Shown here: positions 17,795 through 26,314 of the stretch, one piece after another
How positions within the stretch are numbered: position 1 is the stretch's first letter
How the letters are laid out: each line of letters starts with the position of its first letter
Assembly: GCA_017483805.1 (NCBI GenBank)
Contig: JAFUUL010000157.1
Coordinates: 1-48,794, forward strand
Reading direction: 5' to 3'
Source: Prevotella sp.
Lineage (GTDB): Bacteria > Bacteroidota > Bacteroidia > Bacteroidales > Bacteroidaceae
Length of the DNA: 48,794 nt
The notes under the pieces: model-generated
The model's input: the letters and a program-made list of their open reading frames with translations, nothing else
Databases searched by the model: none
What the model was told of the DNA's origin: nothing
Made by a program: the position numbers and the translations under genes

Positions 17795-17862
17795 CAAAAA
17801 AAAGAGTGAAGAGTGAAGCGTGAAAGCAAAGAAATTGCTGCCGCCTTGCTTTTTTTAACGTG

Positions 17863-18435
17863 TTATTCAAACATTTTAGCCCACCCGAGGAACTTTTCCA
17901 CGCCTGCCGCGCCAAACTTCTCCAGGCTGCGGGCAGCATCGACCACCGACAGTTCGCGCTCGGGATGCGACTTGGAATAGAACTTATCGGCATAGCACAC
18001 TACTTGCTCCTCCAACACCTCTGGCACAAAGAAACCGCTGGCCAGCAGGTCAGGCGGCAGCAGGGGCTCGTCGGCCCCGCCCTGCCAGTCGGCAGGGGCC
18101 TTGGGCATGGTGGTCAGACCCGTGCCGGTGTGGCGTTCACAGACGCGTGCATGGCGCTCGAAGCCCTCACGTCTCAGCAGTTGGCCGCCAATCAGGCCGT
18201 GGCGGATATAGGGCTCGCTGCCCGTACAGAAAATGGCCGGGGCGTGACACCAGCGGATGCCGATGTCGTGCAGCATGGCCGACTCTTCCAGGAAGTCACG
18301 GTCGAGCCGTAGTTCAGGATGGCGGCGACAAATGAGCAAACTGCGGTCGGCTACCTGCCTCGAATGTCGAAACAGGAGCCGCCGCAGGTCGTCGTCGTCA
18401 GGATAATATCTGTCTATCAGCGCCTGATAGTCCAT
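17863..18435 (-). CDS. HD-domain phosphohydrolase
   Basis: The 190-residue cytosolic protein has the HD signature: His in FRHSRQVADR (~24), the His-Asp pair in AMLHDIGI (~55), and further metal/phosphate residues in RHGLIGGQLL (~79) and CYADKFYS (~153). HD proteins hydrolyse phosphate esters of nucleotides; this short YqeK/NMN-like form gives no substrate clue. I start at MDYQALIDRYYP (18435), six bases after the ilvC stop, rather than at the longer frame overlapping ilvC. It is therefore probably the second gene of an ilvC operon, which hints at a metabolic rather than signalling role. Confidence 0.82.
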   Translation of the reverse strand: MDYQALIDRYYPDDDDLRRLLFRHSRQVADRSLLICRRHPELRLDRDFLEESAMLHDIGIRWCHAPAIFCTGSEPYIRHGLIGGQLLRREGFERHARVCERHTGTGLTTMPKAPADWQGGADEPLLPPDLLASGFFVPEVLEEQVVCYADKFYSKSHPERELSVVDAARSLEKFGAAGVEKFLGWAKMFE

Positions 18436-18440
18436 AGGAC

Positions 18441-19490
18441 TTAGTCCTCTTGATTCTCTGGGCGCAGTTTGCGCACAGTCTCGCCAGCACGCCACATCTC
18501 CTGGTTGTGCATGGCCTCAAGTTCCTTCTCCAGGCCGGCACGATAGTCGGGCTTAGAGTTGGCGTCGATGGAGATCTGAGCCTCGTTGCCGGTCTTCACC
18601 GAGTAGTAGAGCCACTCCATGACGGGCTTCACGGCATCGTGGAAGCGGGGAGCCCAGTCCAACGCGCCACGCTGAGCGGTGGTAGAGCAGTTGGCGTACA
18701 TCCAGTCCATACCCTTGGCACCGAAGAGCGGGCCGAGGCTCTGGGTCAGTTCCTCAACGGTCTCGTTAAAGGCCTCAGAGGGAGTGTGGCCGTTCTCGCG
18801 CAGCACTTCGTACTGAGCCAGCAGCAGGCCCTGGATGGCACCCATCAGCGAACCGCGCTCACCGGTCAGGTCGCTGGTGGCCTCACGCTGGAAGGTGGTC
18901 TCAAACAGATAGCCGGCTCCGATACCGATACCGAAAGCGATGGTCTTGTCCTTGGCCTTGCCCGAAGCGTCCTGATAGACGGCATACGAGCAGTTCAGGC
19001 CGCGGCCCTCGCAGAACATGGTGCGCAGGCTGGTGCCGCTGCCCTTGGGGGCCACCATGATCACGTCGACATCCTTCGGGGGAACCACACCCGTGCGGTC
19101 GCTCCAGTTGATGGCGAAGCCGTGGCTGTAGTACAGCGTCTTGCCGGGCTTCAGATATTGCTTGATGGTGGGCCAAACCTGAATCTGACCAGCATCGCTC
19201 AGAAGCATGCACAGGATGGTGCCCTTCTCGGCAGCCTCCTCAATGCTGAAGAGCGTCTTGCCGGGCACCCAACCGTCGGCCACAGCCTTCTCGTAGGTCT
19301 TGCCCTGACGCTGACCGACGATGACATTGAAGCCATTGTCGCGCAGGTTGCAAGCCTGACCGGGGCCCTGAATGCCATAGCCGATGACGGCGATGACCTC
19401 ATCCTTCAATACTTCACGTGCTTTCTCGAGTGAGAACTCCTTGCTGGTGACTACGGTTTCGATCACGCCACCAAAATTCATTTCTGCCAT
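18441..19490 (-). CDS. ilvC: Ketol-acid reductoisomerase
   Basis: This 349-residue enzyme catalyses the NADPH-dependent isomeroreduction of acetolactate or acetohydroxybutyrate in valine, leucine and isoleucine synthesis. The Rossmann fingerprint VIGYGIQGPGQACNLRD is near residue 35, with VGQRQGKTYEKA giving cofactor phosphate contacts. The catalytic site includes SHGF (~122), PKGSG (~150) and the acidic knot residues in SDLTGERGSLMGA (~215) and NETVEELTQ. It has one knotted domain (class I length). No other ilv genes are in view, so ilvC stands apart from ilvBN/D here. A structured leader precedes it. Confidence 0.96.
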   Translation of the reverse strand: MAEMNFGGVIETVVTSKEFSLEKAREVLKDEVIAVIGYGIQGPGQACNLRDNGFNVIVGQRQGKTYEKAVADGWVPGKTLFSIEEAAEKGTILCMLLSDAGQIQVWPTIKQYLKPGKTLYYSHGFAINWSDRTGVVPPKDVDVIMVAPKGSGTSLRTMFCEGRGLNCSYAVYQDASGKAKDKTIAFGIGIGAGYLFETTFQREATSDLTGERGSLMGAIQGLLLAQYEVLRENGHTPSEAFNETVEELTQSLGPLFGAKGMDWMYANCSTTAQRGALDWAPRFHDAVKPVMEWLYYSVKTGNEAQISIDANSKPDYRAGLEKELEAMHNQEMWRAGETVRKLRPENQED

Positions 19491-19626
19491 AATGCAAATG
19501 TTGTTGTTTTAGAATGTTATACTTATCCACTGAGCCATGCCCGTCCTTAACACGAGGGCAGTCGTCTTGTTGGCCTCACTCCCACCCTGCACGAGGGCCG
19601 GACTGTGGAGTTATCATTAAATGCGG
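19491..19626 (-). promoter_or_regulatory. Structured ilvC 5' leader, possible cis-regulatory RNA
   Basis: The leader is about 135 nt. On the minus strand, one hairpin pairs ACTCC (19607-19611) with GGAGT (19578-19582) around an inner CCCT/AGGG helix. A second pairs TGCCC (19556-19560) with GGGCA (19538-19542), flanked by ACTG/CAGT. Both loops begin with the same nine bases, GCCCTCGTG. An alternative GGCC/GGCC pairing (19596-19599 with 19572-19575) would disrupt the first hairpin. No Leu/Val/Ile-rich leader peptide and no T-rich terminator are evident, so classical attenuation is not supported. Confidence 0.5.
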
Positions 19627-19629
19627 GTG

Positions 19630-19660
19630 CAAAGTTACAAATAAGAATGTAAACGGCAAA
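19630..19660 (-). promoter_or_regulatory. ilvC promoter
   Basis: Minus strand: TTTG at 19657-19660, a 19-base spacer and TAACTTTG at 19630-19637. It sets the start of the ~135-nt leader. Confidence 0.8.
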
Positions 19661-19770
19661 ATAAATTCCGATTTATTTTCCACCATCGGGAATTATTGTT
19701 CTACTTCGAAGCCCCGAGGGCGTTGTTTCCCGACTGTCATCTGTCTTTGTCACGCCGCGAAGCCGCCTAT

Positions 19771-19851
19771 GGGTTTGCTTCGTCCAAACTGGGAGTTTGC
19801 TCCGTCCAAACTGGGAGTTTGCTTCGTCCAAACTCTGGGTTTGCTCCGTCC
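19771..19851. repeat. Four tandem 20-22-bp units, each a small hairpin
   Basis: Units begin at 19771, 19791, 19813 and 19837 (the last incomplete). The middle units read GGG AGTTTG, seven bases, CAAACT, so each can fold as a 6-bp hairpin with a 7-base loop (TTCGTC or TCCGTC type). Copies differ at one or two positions. The array lies between the divergent ilvC and GH115 promoters. The rest of 19661-19947 is AT-rich spacer with the GH115 promoter. Confidence 0.8.
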
Positions 19852-19909
19852 TAAGTCAATGTTTAGTTTTTTTAACGACCATACCCCCCTTATTCTACCC
19901 GAAAATGCC

Positions 19910-19917
19910 TACCTTTG
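19910..19917 (+). promoter_or_regulatory. GH115-GH2 operon -7 promoter box
   Basis: TACCTTTG lies about 30 bases before the GH115 ATG. No TTG is seen at the expected -33 position, which would fit a promoter needing an activator. Confidence 0.65.
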
Positions 19918-19947
19918 TCGGCATAAACTACATCTACTAAAAATAAC

Positions 19948-22482
19948 ATGAACAAACTACTTGTTAGCCTATTGCTATCATTACTCAGCACCACCGTCAG
20001 TGCGCAGGTCTTCGAGTGGCACTCGACCAATCGACCAGCCACCTACAGTGTGACGAAGCATGCAGACGCCGTAGTGCAGACCGCTATCGGGCTGTGGAAA
20101 GCAGACCTGAAGCAGGTGACGGGTGCCGAGCCTACGGCTGCCAGAAGCGGCAACATACGCATCGTGCAGTTGGACCGCGAACCATCGGCCACGAAACTGC
20201 TGCGCCAGCAGGGCGTGCCCGTGGACTCGCTCGTCGGAAGAAACGACGGATTCTTCATCAAGGTGGCCGACGGACAGTTGCTCGTAGTGGGCAACAACAA
20301 GCGGGGCACGGCCTACGGCATACTGGAACTGAGCCGAAGGGCTGGCGTGTCGCCGTGGGTATGGTGGAGCAATGTGACGCCTAAGCGTAAGAGCGCGCTC
20401 ATCCTGCCAACCGACTACGAGACGCTGCAGGTGGCATCGGTGGAGTATCGCGGCATCTTCATCAACGACGAAGACTGGACGCTGCAGCCCTGGAGTTGGC
20501 AGTACTACGAGGCCGGAGCACCCACGGGACGCATGGGGGCCAAGACCTACCGCCGCGTCTTCGAGTTGCTGATGCGCCTGCGTGCCAACGCCATCTGGCC
20601 GGGCATGCACGGCATGACTACGCCGTTCTACATGGTGTCTGGTGCCAAGGAGCAGGCCGACTCGTGCGGCATCGTCATCGGCACCAGCCACTGCGAGCCG
20701 CTGGGACGCAACAACGTGGGCGAGTGGAACGTGGAGGAGCGCGGCCGCTATAACTACGTGACCAACGGCGAGGAGGTGCGCCGCTACTGGACGGAGCGCC
20801 TGCAGGAGGCTCGTGGCACAGACAACATCTACACCATCGGCATGCGTGGCGTGCACGACGGGCCGATGGAAGGCGTGAAGACCCGTAAGGAGCAGACGGA
20901 GTGGCTGCAGCGCGTCATCGACGACCAGCGCGAACTGCTCAAGAAGTATACTGACAAGAACGTGGAGCGCATCCCCCAGCAGTTCGTGCCCTACAAGGAA
21001 GTCCTCGGTATCATGGAGAACGGCCTGCAGGTGCCCGACGACGTGATGCTGACCTGGTGCGACGACAACTATGGCTACATGACGCGTCTGAGCGACGCCG
21101 AACAACAGCAGCGTCGGGGCGGTGGCGGTGTCTACTACCACCTGTCTTACTGGGGTCGCCCCATTGACTATATGTGGCTCTGCTGCACGCAGCCGGGCCT
21201 GATCTACAACGAGATGATGGAAGCCTGGCGGCACAACGTGCGCCGACTGTGGATTGTCAATGTGCACGAGTTGAAGGTGGCCGCCTATCCGCTGGAGTTA
21301 TTCCTTGATATGGCGTGGAACGTAGACAAGATTTCACCCAATCCCACACTGAGAGGGAAGGGAGCGGTGACGCTCGACGAACATCTGGAGCAGTGGCTCT
21401 ACCGCGAGTTTGGCGTGAAGGCGGGACGCCAGTTGGCACCTGCCATGCAGGAGTACTACAGGCTGACGGCCGTCCGCAGGCCGGAGTTCATGGGCTGGAA
21501 CCAGGTGGAACTGGACAAGAAGGTCTATCCGCGCGGCTGGTCGCCGGTGGGTGACACAGAGTTTAGTTTCAGCGAATTCGGCGACGAGGCCGACCGCTAT
21601 CTGGACGACTGGGAGCGGGTGTGCCAGCAGATAACTACCGCCGAGCCGCTGGTAGCCCAGGATCGTCGCGATGCCTACTTCTCTCACGTGAAGTATCAGG
21701 TACTGGGAGCCGCTGCCATGAGCCAGAAGATGCTGGAGGCACAGCGTGCCCGCTCGATAGCCAAGGCCGACTATGATGCTGCCCGATGGCAGCGGGAAGA
21801 CGCGCTGATGGCTGCCTGTGCCCGCAGCATGGGGGCCTATCAGGACATTCGCGAACTGACGCGCCAGTGGAATGAGGAAATGGCCGGCGGACAGTGGCGC
21901 AGCACCATGTGCGACCACCCGCGCGACCTTCTGATGTTCTACGCACCTCAGTTGCCCGTGGCCCCCACAGACCAGGAGACGGCCCGATACCGGCTGCAGC
22001 CACGGCCCGCAGCAATGCCACTGAGCCAGTCAGCCGACAGTTACGTTGCCCACAATGCTGCTGACTATCAGCAGGCAGGTCAAGGGGCAACGGTCGTTCA
22101 GATGCTGGGCCATTCGATGCGGGCGGTGTCGCTGCCCAAGGGCGAAGCCTTGACCTACCAGTTCACCACGGAGCAGGAAGGCGAAGCCACGCTCTACACC
22201 GCCATGATTCCCACGCAGCCCAACGACAAGGGCGACCTGCGCTATTCGGTCAGCATCGACGGCGGTGAGCCCGCTATTATCTCCCTGAAAGAGAAGTTCC
22301 GCTCAGAGTTCTGGAAACTGAGCGTCCTGCGCGGCCAGGCCCTGAAGCAGACGCCCGTCACGCTGAGCAAGGGCAGCCACACGCTGACCATCCGTGCACT
22401 GGACGACCACATCATCGTCGACCAATGGATGCTGGACTTCCAGACAGACCGCAAGTTCTACGTAATACCTACAGCAAAATGA
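19948..22482 (+). CDS. GH115 alpha-glucuronidase (secreted)
   Basis: This 844-residue protein has a signal peptide (1-19, ending TTVSAQ). Glycoside hydrolase 115 enzymes remove 4-O-methyl-glucuronic or glucuronic acid linked alpha-1,2 to xylan, including internal branches. Family motifs are GTAYGILELSRRAGVSPW (~113), EYRGIFINDEDW (~168), NAIWPGMHGMTTPFY (~210), PYKEVLGIMENGLQVPDD (~348), TWCDDNYGYMTRL (~370) and the Gly-rich YYHLSYWGRPIDYMW (~395). The C-terminal ~170 residues form a beta-rich accessory domain typical of the family. The stop overlaps the GH2 start by four bases. The exact glycan is inferred from the family. Confidence 0.9.
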   Translation: MNKLLVSLLLSLLSTTVSAQVFEWHSTNRPATYSVTKHADAVVQTAIGLWKADLKQVTGAEPTAARSGNIRIVQLDREPSATKLLRQQGVPVDSLVGRNDGFFIKVADGQLLVVGNNKRGTAYGILELSRRAGVSPWVWWSNVTPKRKSALILPTDYETLQVASVEYRGIFINDEDWTLQPWSWQYYEAGAPTGRMGAKTYRRVFELLMRLRANAIWPGMHGMTTPFYMVSGAKEQADSCGIVIGTSHCEPLGRNNVGEWNVEERGRYNYVTNGEEVRRYWTERLQEARGTDNIYTIGMRGVHDGPMEGVKTRKEQTEWLQRVIDDQRELLKKYTDKNVERIPQQFVPYKEVLGIMENGLQVPDDVMLTWCDDNYGYMTRLSDAEQQQRRGGGGVYYHLSYWGRPIDYMWLCCTQPGLIYNEMMEAWRHNVRRLWIVNVHELKVAAYPLELFLDMAWNVDKISPNPTLRGKGAVTLDEHLEQWLYREFGVKAGRQLAPAMQEYYRLTAVRRPEFMGWNQVELDKKVYPRGWSPVGDTEFSFSEFGDEADRYLDDWERVCQQITTAEPLVAQDRRDAYFSHVKYQVLGAAAMSQKMLEAQRARSIAKADYDAARWQREDALMAACARSMGAYQDIRELTRQWNEEMAGGQWRSTMCDHPRDLLMFYAPQLPVAPTDQETARYRLQPRPAAMPLSQSADSYVAHNAADYQQAGQGATVVQMLGHSMRAVSLPKGEALTYQFTTEQEGEATLYTAMIPTQPNDKGDLRYSVSIDGGEPAIISLKEKFRSEFWKLSVLRGQALKQTPVTLSKGSHTLTIRALDDHIIVDQWMLDFQTDRKFYVIPTAK

Positions 22483-25370
22483 AAAGATACATTCTGACAA
22501 TAGCCTTGGGGCTGATGGCCCTTTGGGCAAAAGCCGACGTGGGCGATGCCTTCAAGGGCGTGTGGCCCGTGACTGACCCGGCAATGATGCGAAGCCTGAA
22601 CGGCGAGTGGCAGTTGAAAGTCATCAAGGGCATTGACGACAAGAAAGAAGTGCCTGCGGCGGATGCGTCGTGGGGCATGATCCCCGTGCCCGGATGCTGG
22701 GAGGCATACGGCTATTGTGAGCCGAAATACGACTACCCCGACTCGCTGACGGGCTACTACCGCACGGAGTTTGAGGTGCCCCGCGAGTGGAAGGGCCAGC
22801 AGGTGTACATCCGCCTGGACGGCGTGCTGCGTGGCTACGATCTCTGGCTGAACGACCAGTTGGTGGGCACGTGGGAGTCGGCCTACAACACGTGCCTGTT
22901 CGACCTGACGCCCTATCTCCGCCAGACGGGCAAGCAGCAACTGGCCATGCGCGTCTACTCTCGCTTCAAGGGCTACGAGTTCGACTGCTTCGACGACTGG
23001 GCCACGATGGGCATCTTCCGCGATGTGACGCTCATGGCCGTGCCCGAGACGCATCTGAGCGACCTGACCGTCACCACCCGGATGAACGGCGAAGTGACGG
23101 TCGAGACGAAGGTGGCAGGTGCAACTAAGCAGACCACCACCACATTCGAACTGCTGGACGCCCAGGGCAAGGTGGTGCTGAAGAAGAACGGCACGGTGAG
23201 CCAGCCGAAACTCTGGACGGCCGAGACACCTTATTTATATACGTTGCGCGTCCGCGTCAAGCAGAAGGGAAAGACGCTGCAGACCTTCACCCAGAAGATC
23301 GGCATCAAGGAGGTGAGCATCGAGGGTAACGTGTTGAAACTGAACGGACAGCCCATCAAACTGCGTGGTGTGAATGCTCACTCCACCGACCCCAAGACGG
23401 TGAAGGTGATCAGCGACGCGCTGACCCTGAAGGATATGCGGATGATGAAGGAGGCATCGGTCAACTACATGCGTCTGAGCCACTATCCCCGCGAGCCGCG
23501 CTTCTACGAACTGGCCGACTCGCTGGGCTTCTATCTGGTCAACGAGGTGCCCTTCGGCTTTGGCGACAAGCATCTGTCGAACCGTTCGTATCAGGACATC
23601 CTGATGACGCGCGCCAATGCTACAGTCAGCCGCGACAAGAACCATCCCTCGGTGCTCGTGTGGAGCGTGGGCAACGAGAATCCGCTGCCGCAGACCTGCA
23701 TCGAGGTGGGCGACTACGTGGGCAGGCTCGACCCCTCGCGTCCCTACTGCTTCCCGCAGGTGGGCAGTTACTTCCGTCGGTTCTGGGAGAAGGCTGGCGT
23801 ACAGCCATCGGAAACGGGTCCGTCACCCTTTCCTTCCAAGGCCCCCATCTATGCCCCCCACTATCCCACGACGGGACAGATAGGTGGCTTCTATCAGCAT
23901 CTGGACCGTCCAGTCATCTTCACCGAGTATTGCCACACGCTGGGCATCTCCTTCGAAGACCACGACCGCCAGTGGGAGATCATCGAGCGCACGCCCGGCA
24001 TTGCTGGCGGCTCGGTGTGGGAATGGGCCGACCAGGGTATGCCGTTTAATATTGAAAATGGAAAATCGAAAATTGAAGGCGGGGTTGCGCGGAGCAAGAA
24101 TCTTCAATCTTCAATCTTCAATCTTCAATCTCATTACGGCTACGAGGAGCGGGTGTTTACCTCAGACAACGGTGGCTTCGAGATGTACGGCAACAAGGGC
24201 ACCGACGGCCTGCTCTATGCCGATCGTACCCCCCTGCCCAACTACTACGAACTGCAGCGCAACTATGCCCGTGCCTTTGTATACATGAAGAAAGGCATGG
24301 CTGCCTATGACCGGGTGACGGTCTATCAGCCCGACGACCGATTCCCCGTCGTTGGTCAACCGACCAAACGGGTCTACGTCAAGATAACCAACCGTTACGA
24401 CTTTCAGAACTTGCATAACAACGTATTCTTCCATTGGGCGCTGACCGCAGACCGCGACACCGTGGCCCGCGGCACCTTCACACAGGGCTGTGAGCCACAT
24501 GGATCGGTCGTCTCTGCGCTGCGCATTCCTGAGACCTCGCCACAGGCACTCACCATCATGCACTATGACTTAGAAGACAAAGATGGTCACACGTTCCTGC
24601 ACCAGAGTTTCGTGCTCAACAAGCCCCAGCAGGAGTGGACAGGCAGCGGCGACCCCATGACGCTGGTGCAGCAAGGGCCACTGGTGCGTGCCGGCCGCAA
24701 GCCCACGCTGGCCGAACGCATCAAGCAGGAAGGCCGGTTGCCTGAGAAATACCTGTTGCCCCTGGATAACGAACAAGTGAAAGCCGGCATTGCCATCGAC
24801 ACCTTGGACAATGGCGGCAGGGAGGTCAGTTTCACGCTTCTCCCCGACACGGCCGATGTATTCCGCGCAGAACTGGGACTGGCCTATCTGCTGGATCCTG
24901 CCATTGACCGCGTACAGTGGATTGGGCAGGGCCCCTTTGCCTCCTATCCTGGCCGCAAGCAAGCCTGCCGCTATGGGCTTTGGGCCAAGCATAAGGACGA
25001 CCTCTACTTCGAGGGCAATCATAGTGGTGTGGACGCTGCTTTGCTGACCGATAAGGACGGCAACGGACTGCTCTTCACGGGCAAAGGACTCGACCTGAAC
25101 TTCGAGCAGACCGATCGCGGCATCGTGCTCACGGTGAATGCCGCCGTGAGCGGTCAAGGGCCAAAGTTTGCAAAGACGGCCTTTAACGGATGGAAGCCAG
25201 ACAATGGTCGGATAGCCGCCATGTTCACGGTCTATCGCATTGAGGCAGGCCATGTACCGGAAGCAGCAAGGCGTCTCTTTACGCCATCGGCAGACGTTCC
25301 GCCCCCCTTCCGCCCCTTCGAGACGCAATACGACACTTATCTGATGCGGTTCGCCGAATGTGCCGAATAA
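22479..25370 (+). CDS. GH2 beta-galactosidase-like glycosidase with in-frame repeat insertion
   Basis: This 963-residue LacZ-type enzyme has a signal peptide (1-19, ending LWAKA). Domains: sugar-binding jelly roll (~35-210), immunoglobulin-like (~215-300), a TIM barrel with acid/base Glu400 in VWSVGNENP and nucleophile Glu483 in IFTEYCH, a middle domain, and a Bgal-small-type C-terminal domain (~750-955). It hydrolyses terminal beta-galactosides or related sugars, probably in the periplasm. Between WADQGM and HYGYEERV (about residues 523-551) runs a low-complexity stretch encoded by AT-rich repeats. The ATG at 22479 overlaps the GH115 stop, so both are co-translated, and a joint role on xylan side chains is plausible. 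True specificity is unknown. Confidence 0.88.
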   Translation: MKRYILTIALGLMALWAKADVGDAFKGVWPVTDPAMMRSLNGEWQLKVIKGIDDKKEVPAADASWGMIPVPGCWEAYGYCEPKYDYPDSLTGYYRTEFEVPREWKGQQVYIRLDGVLRGYDLWLNDQLVGTWESAYNTCLFDLTPYLRQTGKQQLAMRVYSRFKGYEFDCFDDWATMGIFRDVTLMAVPETHLSDLTVTTRMNGEVTVETKVAGATKQTTTTFELLDAQGKVVLKKNGTVSQPKLWTAETPYLYTLRVRVKQKGKTLQTFTQKIGIKEVSIEGNVLKLNGQPIKLRGVNAHSTDPKTVKVISDALTLKDMRMMKEASVNYMRLSHYPREPRFYELADSLGFYLVNEVPFGFGDKHLSNRSYQDILMTRANATVSRDKNHPSVLVWSVGNENPLPQTCIEVGDYVGRLDPSRPYCFPQVGSYFRRFWEKAGVQPSETGPSPFPSKAPIYAPHYPTTGQIGGFYQHLDRPVIFTEYCHTLGISFEDHDRQWEIIERTPGIAGGSVWEWADQGMPFNIENGKSKIEGGVARSKNLQSSIFNLQSHYGYEERVFTSDNGGFEMYGNKGTDGLLYADRTPLPNYYELQRNYARAFVYMKKGMAAYDRVTVYQPDDRFPVVGQPTKRVYVKITNRYDFQNLHNNVFFHWALTADRDTVARGTFTQGCEPHGSVVSALRIPETSPQALTIMHYDLEDKDGHTFLHQSFVLNKPQQEWTGSGDPMTLVQQGPLVRAGRKPTLAERIKQEGRLPEKYLLPLDNEQVKAGIAIDTLDNGGREVSFTLLPDTADVFRAELGLAYLLDPAIDRVQWIGQGPFASYPGRKQACRYGLWAKHKDDLYFEGNHSGVDAALLTDKDGNGLLFTGKGLDLNFEQTDRGIVLTVNAAVSGQGPKFAKTAFNGWKPDNGRIAAMFTVYRIEAGHVPEAARRLFTPSADVPPPFRPFETQYDTYLMRFAECAE
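24045..24131 (+). repeat. Repeat insertion inside the GH2 gene
   Basis: The left arm has ATTGAAAATGG and AAAATTGAAGG units. A GC-rich core (GCGGGGTTGCGCGGAGC) follows, then four tandem copies of AATCTTC/CAATCTT-type 8-mers. The right arm reads on the other strand as GATTGAAGATTGAAG, so the arms are imperfect inverted repeats. The element keeps the reading frame and adds about 29 residues. The composition is unlike the surrounding GC-rich gene. Confidence 0.8.
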
Positions 25371-25374
25371 GTAA

Positions 25375-26232
25375 CTACAGGCGATAGGCCCTGCAGAACT
25401 TCTCACCCTCCTGGAAGCCCTCTTCATAGAGGCGCTCCAGTTTGACGGGATCGCTGCAGGTGCGGCCCACCTCCATCTTGCGTTGGGGGCGGATGACCAG
25501 TATCTCGCCCCATCGCTCCATGCGCTCCACCATCTCCAGTTGCTCGTTATAGACCTCCACACGATGGCTCAGGGCTTCGCGCAACTTGGGGTAGTCGCTG
25601 TAGATGAACGAGGGGATGTTGATGTCGCGCTCAGTACTTCGGAAGCCCTTGTTGCGCGTCATCACCACCACATTGAAAGGATGGCCCTGGGAGGTGGCAC
25701 GCAAGACAGGAATGCTGTCCACGATGCCGCCATCGAGCATCGGAATGCCGTCCACTGGTGTGATTTGGGCCACGTAGGGCAGCGAACTGCTGGCCTTGGC
25801 GATGGCCGTCAGACGACGGGCATCATGCTTCTCGCTCAGGTATTCGGCCTCGCCGGTCAGGCAGTTGGTCGTGACCATCTCGAAGGGAGCCGGGTTGTGA
25901 GCATAGGTGTCATAGTCGAAGGGTACAATCTCGGCAGGGAAACGCTCGTAGAGGATGTTGGGGTCGAAGATACTGCCCTGAACAAGCAGGTTCTTCAGCG
26001 AAAGATAGCCGTACTTGCGCAGCATGTCGATATTGCTATAGCGAGCCCGGCGGGGCTGATGGCTCATGTAGGACAGGCCATTGCAAGCCCCGGCCGAGAC
26101 GGCGGCGACATAGGGAAAATAGCACTCGTGCTTCATCAGCGCATCGAGCACACCAGAGGTGAAGACCCCACGCATGCCGCCTCCCTCAAGCACCAGTCCT
26201 GTGCTGCGTTCCAACCGTTCTAAGCGTTCCAT
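25375..26232 (-). CDS. Patatin-like phospholipase (YjjU/RssA type)
   Basis: This 285-residue cytosolic or membrane-associated lipid acyl hydrolase uses a Ser-Asp dyad. Visible parts are the oxyanion loop LVLEGGGMRGVFTSGVLDAL (~13), the nucleophile elbow AVSAGACNG with Ser near 46 (the usual first Gly of GxSxG is Ala, as in some YjjU-like members) and the Asp in MLDGGIVDSIP (~169). The family releases fatty acids from phospholipids; no native substrate can be assigned. It stands alone, divergent from the M24 peptidase, with its own promoter. Confidence 0.88.
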   Translation of the reverse strand: MERLERLERSTGLVLEGGGMRGVFTSGVLDALMKHECYFPYVAAVSAGACNGLSYMSHQPRRARYSNIDMLRKYGYLSLKNLLVQGSIFDPNILYERFPAEIVPFDYDTYAHNPAPFEMVTTNCLTGEAEYLSEKHDARRLTAIAKASSSLPYVAQITPVDGIPMLDGGIVDSIPVLRATSQGHPFNVVVMTRNKGFRSTERDINIPSFIYSDYPKLREALSHRVEVYNEQLEMVERMERWGEILVIRPQRKMEVGRTCSDPVKLERLYEEGFQEGEKFCRAYRL

Positions 26233-26256
26233 ATTGGCGTTTTAAGAAAATTTTGC

Positions 26257-26298
26257 TGCAAAGATAATACTTTTTCGTAAATAATGCGTATCTTTGCA
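26257..26298. promoter_or_regulatory. Mirror-image divergent promoters for the patatin and M24 genes
   Basis: TGCAAAGATA (26257-26266) and TATCTTTGCA (26289-26298) are perfect inverted repeats 22 bases apart. Each is a TATCTTTG -7 box, one per strand, pointing outwards. Their upstream elements must overlap, so the polymerases would compete for the same 22 bases, and one dimeric regulator could cover both. Confidence 0.7.
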
Positions 26299-26314
26299 CG
26301 AAAAATACTTTCTT

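Noticed and set aside
19771-19851. Possible CRISPR array
   Set aside because: Units are adjacent without unique spacers, and no cas gene is present.
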